Positions 14,308-22,002 of a stretch of DNA of 26,236 bases are shown piece after piece (position 1 is the first letter of the stretch; each line of letters begins with the position of its first letter). The notes beneath the pieces were generated by a model. It was not told the DNA's origin. It ran no database searches and saw only the letters and a list, made by a program, of their open reading frames with translations. Source of the stretch: an uncultured Ruminiclostridium sp. (GTDB taxonomy: Bacteria > Bacillota > Clostridia > Oscillospirales > Ruminococcaceae). Both the position numbers and the translations under genes were made by a program. Location: the NCBI GenBank assembly GCA_934462775.1, contig CAKSIR010000013.1, forward strand, positions 1 through 26,236, written 5' to 3'.

Positions 14308-15690
14308 ATGGAAACATTCAGACGCGTACTAAAAAGCAAGACCGTCCGCGAGGCTTTTGAAAATATACCGCAAAATTTTTATAGCCTTGCCGCAATGATT
14401 ATCGCCATCATAAGCAGCAGCGTGCCTGCTATGTTGTTTTTAACGGGCTGGGTCGATATGAAGTCATACATCGGCTTAATTGCCTGCAAGCTTATTTATA
14501 CAGGCGCTATTTTGACTGTCATGCTTGGAATCCTGTATTTCGCCAATTACGCTTTCAGCCATAAGGACAAGGGCATCAAGGCTTTTTTATCCCGGCATTA
14601 CCTTGTCATTATTGCGGTTGTAATAATGGCGTGGACGTTTATTTCCACCTGCATAACGGGACTTAACACAGATACAGTCTGGGGTAATGACATTCAGCAG
14701 GAAGGAATAATGATGTACATAAGCTACTTCATACTGTTCTGCTGCGGAATGATGATAAAGGAAAGCAAACACAAAAGATATGTCCTTAACTGGATTGTTA
14801 TTCAATCGTTGGTTATAATGGTGTTTTTATTTATTCAGGACAAATTCGGAGTCCGTATGCTTACCTTTACAAGCGCAGGAAACAACTGGCGTTCCGCTGT
14901 TTTTCCCCACTTTAATCATTACGGTTATTTCCTTGTAATTACGGTCCTTATTCTTTCGGGACTTTTCCTTACGGAAAAAAGATTTCCTCTTAAGCTTGCC
15001 GAGGCGTCCGGAATCGCATTCCTTTCGTGGGCGCTTATCTGGAACACATCATTCGGTTCGTTCCTTGCGGTCATACTCGGATTTGTAATGCTGATTGTCG
15101 TGTTCTCTCTGTGCAAAGGCAAGTTTGAATGCTCGGCGCTGATTCCTGCCGCTGTTTTTGCAGCGGTGCTTATTGCAATGGCTCTTACGGGTCAGACTAA
15201 CGTGTTCAGCGACTTTGCACAGCTTAATCATGACGTTGGAGCAATTGCCACAGGAAGTTCTGACGCGGCGTATGCAGGCACAAGCAGATGGGGCTTATGG
15301 GTTTCAACCGCAAGATGCATTGCCGAAAAGCCGATTTTTGGCTGGGGTCCCAACGGAATTGCAGACATTATCATGGCAGAGGGCGGAGCAACCAGAACCC
15401 ACAACGAGTTTTTGCAGTATACGGCATTTTTCGGAATCCCATGGCTGATTGCTTACCTCGCGCTGATTTTCGCAGTGTTTATCAGAGGACTTAAGCATCG
15501 CAAAGCATTGTTGGCAGAGGAGAAAATTGCCCTTGTGGCAGCGTTCGGCTACCTTGTTTCATCCTTTACGGGAGTTTCGCTTTACAGCGTTGCGCCTTTC
15601 CTCTACATTTTACTTGGATTAGGAGTTCATCATGTCAGTGAAAATAACACAGGTGAGCCCGTACTCCCCGGCAGCGAAAGCGGGGATTAA
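14308..15690 (+). CDS. O-antigen ligase/polymerase-like membrane protein (Wzy/WaaL superfamily)
   Basis: Members join or polymerise undecaprenyl-linked glycans on the outer face of the membrane. ATG 14308 (METFRRVL) is preferred, because GAGGA lies 5-6 nt upstream and an earlier in-frame ATG at 14251 falls in the terminator hairpin after rpmF. The 460 residues contain about ten to eleven membrane helices. The usual large periplasmic-side loop lies between about 300 and 370 and carries the family pattern SRWGLWVSTARCIAEKP, FGWGPNG and THNEFLQY, with conserved Arg and His. The last 59 nt overlap the next gene. No glycosyltransferase genes adjoin it, so the glycan substrate is unknown. Confidence 0.82.
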   Translation: METFRRVLKSKTVREAFENIPQNFYSLAAMIIAIISSSVPAMLFLTGWVDMKSYIGLIACKLIYTGAILTVMLGILYFANYAFSHKDKGIKAFLSRHYLVIIAVVIMAWTFISTCITGLNTDTVWGNDIQQEGIMMYISYFILFCCGMMIKESKHKRYVLNWIVIQSLVIMVFLFIQDKFGVRMLTFTSAGNNWRSAVFPHFNHYGYFLVITVLILSGLFLTEKRFPLKLAEASGIAFLSWALIWNTSFGSFLAVILGFVMLIVVFSLCKGKFECSALIPAAVFAAVLIAMALTGQTNVFSDFAQLNHDVGAIATGSSDAAYAGTSRWGLWVSTARCIAEKPIFGWGPNGIADIIMAEGGATRTHNEFLQYTAFFGIPWLIAYLALIFAVFIRGLKHRKALLAEEKIALVAAFGYLVSSFTGVSLYSVAPFLYILLGLGVHHVSENNTGEPVLPGSESGD

Positions 15691-16936
15691 GGCGGGGGAC
15701 ACCCTTGTTTCAATAAACGGAAATCCTATTGGCGACGTGCTGGATTATCAATTCTACGCGACGGACACAAAGCTTGCGGTTCAGCTTGAGGATAGGAAAA
15801 TCAAGATAAAAAAGGGCGAATACGACGACCTCGGTCTTGAGTTTGAAACCTACCTCATGGATAAAAAGCGCTCTTGCAGGAATAAATGTGTGTTCTGCTT
15901 TATTGACCAGCTGCCAAAGGGCATGAGAGAAACTCTCTATTTTAAGGACGACGACGACCGATTAAGCTTCCTCCAAGGCAATTACATCACCATGACCAAC
16001 TTGACACAGGAAGAAGTTAATCGTATAATTAAAATGAAGCTCAAGGTAAATATTTCGGTGCATACCACCAATCCTGAGCTGCGAAATAAAATGACGGGAA
16101 ACCGCTTTGCAGGAGATTGCCTTAAGTATCTCTATCAGCTTGCGGAAGCGGGCAATGAGCTGAATTGTCAGCTTGTGCTTTGCCCCGGCTGGAACGACGG
16201 GGAGGAGCTGAGAAGGACCCTTTCCGACCTTACGGCGCTGTATCCGTCGGTAGAAAGCATTGCCTGCGTTCCTATCGGTGAAACCAAATACCGCGAGGGA
16301 CTGGCTGATATTCCGCTTTTCAACAAGGAAACGGCCGGGCAGGTAATCGACATCATAGAGGAATTCGGCAGCAAAATGGAGCGGGAGCACGGCGATCGTC
16401 TTGTTTATCCTGCGGACGAGTTTTTCCTTATTGCAGAGCGGCCGATGCCGGAATATGAGTATTACGGCGATTTCGACCAGTACGAAAACGGCGTTGGAAT
16501 GTGGAAAAGCCTTGAACATGAGTTTATGGAGGGGCTTGAGGATAAGAGGGAATATGACGAGGTGCATAATCTCGTTATAAACCGTTCCATTGCAACGGGA
16601 AAGCTTGCTGCGCCGCTGCTTGAAAAGCTTGCCGAAAGCGTAAAAAAATATTTCCCCAACGTGAACATCAGCGTATACCCCATAAGAAACGATTTCTTTG
16701 GAGAAACCATAACGGTTGCAGGTCTTGTAACAGGGCAGGATATAATAAAACAGCTTGTTCCTGTAAAGGATAAAATAGGAACGGAGCTTTTAATTCCAAA
16801 CACAATGCTGAGAGCAAATTCAGACGTTTTCCTTGACGATACGACTGTTGGGGACGTAGAAAAAGCGCTTGGCGTAAGAGTAACACCTATTGTGGTGGAC
16901 GGTTATGAGCTGCTGGAATGTATGACAAAATGTTAA
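15632..16936 (+). CDS. DUF512 radical SAM protein with N-terminal PDZ domain
   Basis: Conserved in Clostridia next to the GTPase gene der; the reaction is not known to me. Domains: PDZ-like (about 1-60, with SPAAKAGIKAGDTLVSING), a radical SAM core with the CX3CX2C cluster motif at C82, C86 and C89 (CRNKCVFC), and a C-terminal DUF512 region (about 215-430). The ATG overlaps the upstream gene by 59 nt and has TAGGAG 7 nt before it. The 434-residue length is typical. Association with der, plsY and gpsA suggests a link to ribosome assembly or envelope synthesis, but this is inference from gene order. The family name is secure; the function is not. Confidence 0.9.
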   Translation: MSVKITQVSPYSPAAKAGIKAGDTLVSINGNPIGDVLDYQFYATDTKLAVQLEDRKIKIKKGEYDDLGLEFETYLMDKKRSCRNKCVFCFIDQLPKGMRETLYFKDDDDRLSFLQGNYITMTNLTQEEVNRIIKMKLKVNISVHTTNPELRNKMTGNRFAGDCLKYLYQLAEAGNELNCQLVLCPGWNDGEELRRTLSDLTALYPSVESIACVPIGETKYREGLADIPLFNKETAGQVIDIIEEFGSKMEREHGDRLVYPADEFFLIAERPMPEYEYYGDFDQYENGVGMWKSLEHEFMEGLEDKREYDEVHNLVINRSIATGKLAAPLLEKLAESVKKYFPNVNISVYPIRNDFFGETITVAGLVTGQDIIKQLVPVKDKIGTELLIPNTMLRANSDVFLDDTTVGDVEKALGVRVTPIVVDGYELLECMTKC

Positions 16937-16965
16937 TTCAATTATAATATATACGGAGTGTAATG

Positions 16966-18279
16966 ATGAGATTAGTTGCCATTGTGGGCCGTCCTAATGT
17001 GGGCAAGTCCACGCTTTTCAATAAGCTTGTGGGCAAGCGTATGTCTATCGTAGACGACACGCCGGGCGTTACCCGCGACAGAATCTACGGCAAGGCAGAG
17101 TGGCTTGACAAAAGCTTTATGTTAGTTGACACAGGCGGAATTGAGCCTGACACAAAGGATGTTATCCTTGCGCAGATGAGAACACAGGCGCAGCTTGCAA
17201 TCGACAGCGCAGACGTAATCATTTTCGTGGTAGACATCAAGACGGGCGTTACCGCCAGCGACCACGAGGTTGCTTCAATGCTGCTGAAGAGCGGCAAGCC
17301 AATTGTGCTCTGCGTAAACAAATGCGACAACGTAGGCGAGCTGCCGCCCGATATTTACGAGTTCTACAACCTGGGACTTGGCGACCCGATTGCGGTTTCT
17401 TCGGTTCACGGACATGGAACGGGCGACCTCCTTGACGAGGTGTTCAAGTATATGCCTGAAACTGACGAGGACGATTACAGCGACGATTACACCAAAATAG
17501 CGGTTATCGGCAAGCCAAACGCAGGCAAGTCCTCCCTTATCAACCGAATTGCAGGTGAGGAGCGCGTTATTGTTTCGGACATTGCAGGCACAACGCGCGA
17601 CGCAATTGATACAATTGTGGAGCGCGACGGCGAAAAGTATGTGCTTATCGACACCGCGGGAATCCGCCGCAAATCCAAGGTGACGGAGCAGATCGAGCGT
17701 TACAGCGTTCTCCGCGCTTATATGGCGATAGACAGGGCTGATGTGTGCGTAATTATGATTGACGCCAACGAGGGCTTTACAGAGCAGGACAGCAAGGTTG
17801 CGGGCTATGCACACGAACAGGGCAAGGCAAGCGTAATCGCCATCAACAAATGGGACAGCATTGAAAAAGACGGAAAGACAATGGACGAGTTCAGAAAGAA
17901 GCTTGAAGTTGATTTTTCGTTTATGTCCTACGCGCCCATGGTGTTTATTTCCGCCCTTACGGGACAGCGTGTTGACAAGCTGTTTGAGCAGATAAGATAC
18001 ACCCGTGAGCAGAATGCAAGACGCATTACCACAGGTATGCTCAACGACCTGCTGAGCTATGCAACGGCAAGGGTTCAGCCGCCGTCGGACAAGGGCAAGC
18101 GCCTGAAGCTTTACTACATAACCCAGGCAAGCACCAAGCCGCCTGAGTTTGTAATATTCTGCAACAACAAGGAGCTTTTCCATTACTCGTACCAGCGCTA
18201 CATTGAAAATCAGATCAGAGAATCCTTCGGGCTTAACGGAACTCCGATTAAAATTGTAATAAGGGAGCGTGGAGAGTAA
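16966..18279 (+). CDS. der: Ribosome biogenesis GTPase Der (EngA)
   Basis: Essential GTPase with two tandem G domains that acts in maturation of the 50S subunit. First domain: GRPNVGKST (G1), DTGG (G3), NKCD (G4). Second domain: GKPNAGKSS (G1), DTAG (G3), NKWD (G4). A C-terminal KH-like domain runs from about 345 to 437. Two adjacent ATGs exist (16963 and 16966); the second is preferred because its distance from GGAG (7 nt) is better. It lies 29 nt after the DUF512 gene, and its stop overlaps the plsY start by 1 nt (TAATG), which indicates coupled translation. The length of 437 residues is normal. Confidence 0.97.
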   Translation: MRLVAIVGRPNVGKSTLFNKLVGKRMSIVDDTPGVTRDRIYGKAEWLDKSFMLVDTGGIEPDTKDVILAQMRTQAQLAIDSADVIIFVVDIKTGVTASDHEVASMLLKSGKPIVLCVNKCDNVGELPPDIYEFYNLGLGDPIAVSSVHGHGTGDLLDEVFKYMPETDEDDYSDDYTKIAVIGKPNAGKSSLINRIAGEERVIVSDIAGTTRDAIDTIVERDGEKYVLIDTAGIRRKSKVTEQIERYSVLRAYMAIDRADVCVIMIDANEGFTEQDSKVAGYAHEQGKASVIAINKWDSIEKDGKTMDEFRKKLEVDFSFMSYAPMVFISALTGQRVDKLFEQIRYTREQNARRITTGMLNDLLSYATARVQPPSDKGKRLKLYYITQASTKPPEFVIFCNNKELFHYSYQRYIENQIRESFGLNGTPIKIVIRERGE

Positions 18280-18926
18280 TGCTGAATATTATTCTGTGCA
18301 TTGCGGCGGCGGTAATCGTGCCGTATCTGCTTTGCAGCATAAACACCGCTATCATCGTTACCAAAATCAAGACTGGACAGGATATAAGAGAGCTTGGCAG
18401 CGGCAACGCAGGTCTTACCAATACCCTCAGAACACAGGGCAAAATCGCTGCGCTGTTTGTGCTTTTGGGCGACGTTGCAAAGGGTATGCTTTCCGTGTGG
18501 GCGGTTCGTATCCTTATGACGGTGCTTGGAGTCAACGTTGACGAATATTCATGGATTCTGTATATTGCAGGCATTTTTGGAATTTTAGGTCACATTTTTC
18601 CGATTTACTACCACTTTAAGGGCGGTAAGGGCGTTCTGGTAACGGTGTCGATCCTGTTTGCAATAGAGTGGCTGCCTGCGCTTATTTTGCTTGGCATTTT
18701 TGCGGTTATTGTGGCTGTTTCAAGATACGTTTCTCTCGGCTCGGTCATTGCCGCAATACTTTACCCCATAACCGTACTTATTTTCGGCTTTGTTTACAAC
18801 GACCCCAACGGAATTATCGACGCGCTGTGCGCCGCTGTAATTGCATTCCTTATCGTGTTTATGCACAGAGGCAATATCAAGCGTCTGCGTGAGGGAACCG
18901 AGAAAAAGCTCGGTCAGAAAGCGTGA
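18279..18926 (+). CDS. plsY: Glycerol-3-phosphate acyltransferase PlsY
   Basis: Integral membrane enzyme that transfers an acyl group from acyl-phosphate to glycerol 3-phosphate, the first step of phospholipid synthesis. It has 215 residues with about five to six membrane helices. The three family motifs are visible: GSGNAGLTNTLR (40-51; usually GSGNxGATNxLR, with Leu for Ala here), KGGKGV (114-119), and SRYVSLGSV (148-156). The start overlaps the der stop by 1 nt, with GGAG just upstream. The gene for glycerol-3-phosphate dehydrogenase follows after 4 nt, so precursor supply and use are encoded together. Confidence 0.95.
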   Translation: MLNIILCIAAAVIVPYLLCSINTAIIVTKIKTGQDIRELGSGNAGLTNTLRTQGKIAALFVLLGDVAKGMLSVWAVRILMTVLGVNVDEYSWILYIAGIFGILGHIFPIYYHFKGGKGVLVTVSILFAIEWLPALILLGIFAVIVAVSRYVSLGSVIAAILYPITVLIFGFVYNDPNGIIDALCAAVIAFLIVFMHRGNIKRLREGTEKKLGQKA

Positions 18927-18930
18927 TTTT

Positions 18931-19935
18931 ATGGCAAGAATAACAGTTTTAGGCTGCGGATTCGGTACGGCTCTTTCTGTAATGTTCGACAAATACGGGC
19001 ATGAAGTAAGCGCATGGACCAAATACCGCGATGAAATTGAGGCGATTCAGCGCGACGGCGAGCATAAAAAGCTGCTGCCCGGTGTAATTGTTCCTCCGTC
19101 AATCAGCTTTGACACAGATAAAAGCATTATCAGCAATGCTGAAATAGTCGTGTTTGCAATTCCGTCAAAATTTGTCCGCGAGGTAGCACGGAATGTTAAG
19201 GAATACGTTCCTGAAAATGCGGTAATACTCAACGTGGGCAAGGGCTTTGAGGAAGGCACAAACAAGCGTCTTTCACAGGTTCTTGAGGAGGAATTTCCAA
19301 ACAACCCGGTAGTCGTAATGGCGGGTCCGTGCCATGCGGAGGAAGTGGGCAGAGATATGCCTACTACCGTTGTAATGGCGAGCAGGGAGGACCGCTATGC
19401 CGAATTTCTCCAGGAAACGCTTCAGAATCAGCATTTCCGCATTTATGTCAACGACGACGTTGCAGGCTGCGAGCTTGGAGCGGCGCTGAAAAATCCTATC
19501 GCGCTTTGCTGCGGCATTGTGGAGGGAATGGGACTTGGCGACAACACGCTTGCCGCGCTGATGACAAGAGGCCTTACGGAAATAACAAGACTTGGCGTTC
19601 AGCTTGGGGCGAAGTGGGAAACCTTTACAGGCCTTGCGGGAGTGGGCGACCTTATTGTTACCTGCACCTCCACCCATTCGCGCAACCACCGCGCAGGTCT
19701 GCTTATAGGCGGCGGCACAACTGCCGAGGAGGCTGTAAGGAAGGTCGGTACGGTTGAAGGCTACGGCTGCGTTAAGATTGCTTACGAAATAGCAAAGGAG
19801 CTTGGCGTTGCAGTGCCGATTATCGAGCAGCTTTACAAGGTGTGCTACGAGGGAGTTGACCCGCCGGATTGCGTAAAGCAGCTTATGTCACGTCCCAGCA
19901 AGCACGAAAAGGAGCGGTACTGGAACCTGCCGTAA
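18931..19935 (+). CDS. gpsA: NAD(P)H-dependent glycerol-3-phosphate dehydrogenase
   Basis: Reduces dihydroxyacetone phosphate to sn-glycerol 3-phosphate, the substrate of PlsY encoded just upstream. The start is set at ATG 18931 (MARITVLGCGFGTAL), which opens with the Rossmann nucleotide-binding motif. A longer frame from 18841 lies inside plsY. The ribosome binding site is weak (AGAAAG, with GTGA nearby), which suggests translational coupling to plsY 4 nt away. The 334 residues include GPCHAEEV (usually GPSHAEEV), ALKNPIALCCGI with the catalytic Lys region, GDNTLAALMTRG, and SRNHRAG. The dinucleotide loop reads GCGFGTA, one residue shorter than the common GxGSWGTA. No clear terminator follows. 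Confidence 0.95.
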   Translation: MARITVLGCGFGTALSVMFDKYGHEVSAWTKYRDEIEAIQRDGEHKKLLPGVIVPPSISFDTDKSIISNAEIVVFAIPSKFVREVARNVKEYVPENAVILNVGKGFEEGTNKRLSQVLEEEFPNNPVVVMAGPCHAEEVGRDMPTTVVMASREDRYAEFLQETLQNQHFRIYVNDDVAGCELGAALKNPIALCCGIVEGMGLGDNTLAALMTRGLTEITRLGVQLGAKWETFTGLAGVGDLIVTCTSTHSRNHRAGLLIGGGTTAEEAVRKVGTVEGYGCVKIAYEIAKELGVAVPIIEQLYKVCYEGVDPPDCVKQLMSRPSKHEKERYWNLP

Positions 19936-20059
19936 TGCGGTTTCAGCAGACAAACGCTTCATCAAATTATACGCATTGCCCAAAATTAAAACTATAATCA
20001 GATTTTATTGTGCAAAATGTATAAATATATAAGAATGAAAAAAATATTTAAAAAAACGC

Positions 20060-20088
20060 TTGCAATTTGGCGCAATATCTGTTAAAAT
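20060..20088 (+). promoter_or_regulatory. Promoter of rpmB
   Basis: TTGCAA (20060-20065), 17-nt spacer, TAAAAT (20083-20088), about 37 nt upstream of the SD-ATG. The rest of the gap 19936-20059 is AT-rich without a clear element. Confidence 0.65.
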
Positions 20089-20132
20089 GTTATAGTATCT
20101 TAAATCAATATGTAAGAAGGAGGTGCTCACCA

Positions 20133-20321
20133 ATGGCAAAATGCGAAATCTGCGGCAAGGGTGTCACTTTCGGTATTAAGGTTTCTCACTCACACAGACG
20201 TACAAACAGAACCTTTAAGCCAAATGTTCAGAAGGTTAAGGCAGTAGTAAACGGTACTCCGTGCAGAGTTAATGTTTGCACAAGATGCTTACGTTCAGGT
20301 AAGGTTACTCGTGCTTGCTAA
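20133..20321 (+). CDS. rpmB: 50S ribosomal protein L28
   Basis: Large-subunit ribosomal protein. The 62-residue form starts at ATG 20133 ([10 protein letters not shown]), with a near-perfect AGGAGGTG upstream; a longer frame from 20067 reads through the promoter and is rejected. It is the Cys-containing (zinc-binding) form, with CEIC at 4-7 and CTRC near residue 50, and ends in TRAC. The basic [14 protein letters not shown] segment is typical. It is monocistronic, between its own promoter and a strong terminator. Confidence 0.96.
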   Translation: MAKCEICGKGVTFGIKVSHSHRRTNRTFKPNVQKVKAVVNGTPCRVNVCTRCLRSGKVTRAC

Positions 20322-20346
20322 TGTAATTTAACTAATGACGCAATTT

Positions 20347-20376
20347 ACTCCCTCACATAAGTGGGGGAGTATTTTT
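20347..20376 (+). terminator. Intrinsic terminator of rpmB
   Basis: ACTCCCTCAC-ATAA-GTGGGGGAGT, a 10-bp stem with one G-U pair, followed by ATTTTTG. Strong and well placed after the rpmB stop. Confidence 0.9.
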
Positions 20377-20395
20377 GTTGTAATCAAATTGTAAT

Positions 20396-20424
20396 TTGAC
20401 ATTTCGTTATGCGTATTATATAAT
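20396..20424 (+). promoter_or_regulatory. Promoter of the zinc-ribbon membrane protein gene
   Basis: Consensus TTGACA (20396-20401), 17-nt spacer, consensus TATAAT (20419-20424), beginning about 20 nt after the rpmB terminator. The leader is about 50 nt. Confidence 0.8.
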
Positions 20425-20481
20425 AACAGCATACAGATAAGCTGTAAAAAAACTATGCCTTAAGGCTGAAAGGAGTCATAT

Positions 20482-20880
20482 ATGAGAAGATGTACCAAAT
20501 GCGGCTGTATCAATGAGGACGGTTCGGTTTTCTGCGCACAGTGCGGCGGCAGAGAGTTTGAGGACGTTATGAACGCTGCACCGGTAAACAACGCACCCAT
20601 GAATACCCCGCCGCAAAAAAAGAGCGAGATAACCAAATACCTTATTTTCACCATTTTCGGCTTTACAGCTTCACTGGTGGGACTTTTCTGGATTTCGCTT
20701 ATTCTGGAACCCCTTGCGCTGATTTCCGCAAGCGTCGGTTACCTCAAGGAGAAACGTTACAAAGCGCTTGCAATCGCAAGCTTTACAATCGCTTTAATAG
20801 GACTGCTGATAAGGCTGTTCGTTACGCTTTACGACAACGGACTGATTCCACAGTGGCTTATCAAGGGCGTGCTTTGGTGA
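20482..20880 (+). CDS. Zinc-ribbon membrane protein of unknown function
   Basis: A 132-residue protein with an N-terminal zinc ribbon (CTKC at 4-7 and CAQC at 18-21), a flexible Pro/Asn-rich linker (about 30-48), and two to three hydrophobic segments (about 53-82 and 92-113). This layout is common in Firmicutes among small zinc-ribbon proteins with DUF4190-like membrane parts, whose roles are mostly unknown. The ATG has AAGGAG about 7 nt upstream. It has a consensus promoter and its own strong terminator, so it is an independent and probably well expressed unit. No specific function can be assigned. Confidence 0.8.
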   Translation: MRRCTKCGCINEDGSVFCAQCGGREFEDVMNAAPVNNAPMNTPPQKKSEITKYLIFTIFGFTASLVGLFWISLILEPLALISASVGYLKEKRYKALAIASFTIALIGLLIRLFVTLYDNGLIPQWLIKGVLW

Positions 20881-20887
20881 TAATTAG

Positions 20888-20915
20888 AGGCGGTGCTGAG
20901 AGGCGCCGCCTTTTT
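20888..20915 (+). terminator. Intrinsic terminator of the zinc-ribbon gene
   Basis: AGGCGGTGCT-GAGA-GGCGCCGCCT followed by TTTTC. The 10-bp GC-rich stem lies 8 nt after the stop. Confidence 0.9.
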
Positions 20916-20921
20916 CTTTAA

Positions 20922-20955
20922 TAAAAAAATCTCCCTCGCTTATGCAAGGGAGATT
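20922..20955 (-). terminator. Intrinsic terminator of the NifU-like/GGGtGRT operon
   Basis: AATCTCCCT / AGGGAGATT with a short inner GC pair. Read on the minus strand it is followed by a run of seven T (A7 at 20923-20929). It lies back to back with the terminator of the converging zinc-ribbon gene. Confidence 0.88.
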
Positions 20956-20983
20956 GATTTATATACGCTTTGTCAGCAATGAA

Positions 20984-21982
20984 TTACTTCATAGCCTCTT
21001 CAACAGCAACTGCGCAGGCAACGGTAGCGCCAACCATCGGGTTGTTGCCCATACCGATTAAGCCCATCATTTCAACGTGAGCAGGTACGGATGAAGAACC
21101 TGCGAACTGAGCGTCGCCGTGCATTCTGCCAAGTGCGTCTGTTAAGCCGTAGGAAGCAGGACCTGCTGCAACGTTATCAGGGTGAAGCGTACGTCCTGTA
21201 CCGCCGCCGGAAGCAACGGAGAAGTACTTCTTACCGTTTTCGTTGCACCACTTCTTGTACTGACCTGCAACTAAGTGCTGGAAACGAGCAGGGTTTGTGG
21301 AGTTACCTGTGATGGAAACTTCAACCTTTTCGTGACGCATGATAGCAACGCCCTCGATTGGGTCGTTAGCGCCGTAGCAGCGAACCTTAGCCTTGTCGCC
21401 TGTTGAGAATGGAACTTCTCTTACAATCTTGAGTGTATCTGTCGGAATATCGTAATCAGTTTCAACGTATGTGAAGCCGTTGATTCTTGAAATGATGTAA
21501 GCAGCGTCCTTGCCAAGACCGTTCAGGATAACTCTTAACGGCTTTTTACGAGCCTTGTTAGCTGTTCTTGCGATACCGATAGCGCCTTCGGCAGCTGCGA
21601 ATGATTCGTGGCCTGCTAAGAAGCAGAAGCAATCTGTTGATTCTTCAAGCAGCATTGCGCCCAGGTTTCCGTGACCTAAACCAACCTGTCTGTTTTCAGC
21701 AACAGAGCCGGGTACGCAGAATGTCTGTAAGCCCTCGCCGATAACGGCAGCAGCCTCGGCAGCCTTCTTAACGCCTCTCTTGATAGCGATTGCCGTACCG
21801 AGTGTGTAAGCCCAAACAGCGTTTTCGAATGCGATAGGCTGAACGCCCTTAACAATCTTTTCTACATCAATACCCTTGGAAAGACATAAATCACGAGCTT
21901 CTTCGATTTCCTTCATTCCAAGTGTTTCAAGACAAGCAGCAATCTTGGCTGCGCGTCTTTCCTGTCCTTCAAACTTAGCCAT
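20984..21982 (-). CDS. GGGtGRT protein (conserved clostridial family, function unknown)
   Basis: A 332-residue soluble protein that I recognise by its eponymous motif, ASGGGTGRTLHPDN (residues 257-270), followed by an MHGDAQFAGSSSVPAH segment. There is no signal peptide or membrane helix. Other Gly/His/Asn-rich conserved-looking stretches are GLGHGNLGAM (101-110) and FLAGHESFAAAEG (121-133), with C118 and C120 between them. The pattern suggests an enzyme that binds an anionic or metal ligand, but no known catalytic motif is evident to me. GGGAGGAG lies 9 nt before the ATG, and the gap to the upstream NifU-like gene is 20 nt, so they form one operon. The NifU-like partner points to an Fe-S or sulfur-related role, which is inference. 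Confidence 0.85.
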   Translation of the reverse strand: MAKFEGQERRAAKIAACLETLGMKEIEEARDLCLSKGIDVEKIVKGVQPIAFENAVWAYTLGTAIAIKRGVKKAAEAAAVIGEGLQTFCVPGSVAENRQVGLGHGNLGAMLLEESTDCFCFLAGHESFAAAEGAIGIARTANKARKKPLRVILNGLGKDAAYIISRINGFTYVETDYDIPTDTLKIVREVPFSTGDKAKVRCYGANDPIEGVAIMRHEKVEVSITGNSTNPARFQHLVAGQYKKWCNENGKKYFSVASGGGTGRTLHPDNVAAGPASYGLTDALGRMHGDAQFAGSSSVPAHVEMMGLIGMGNNPMVGATVACAVAVEEAMK

Positions 21983-22002
21983 TGTATTTACTCCTCCCTT
22001 AA

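Noticed and set aside
15962..16567. 201-codon minus-strand frame inside the DUF512 gene
   Set aside because: Antisense shadow of a conserved radical SAM gene; no supporting signals.
17275..18183. 302-codon open frame on the minus strand inside der
   Set aside because: Shadow of a GTPase gene with all G motifs intact on the other strand; no ribosome binding site and an atypical composition.
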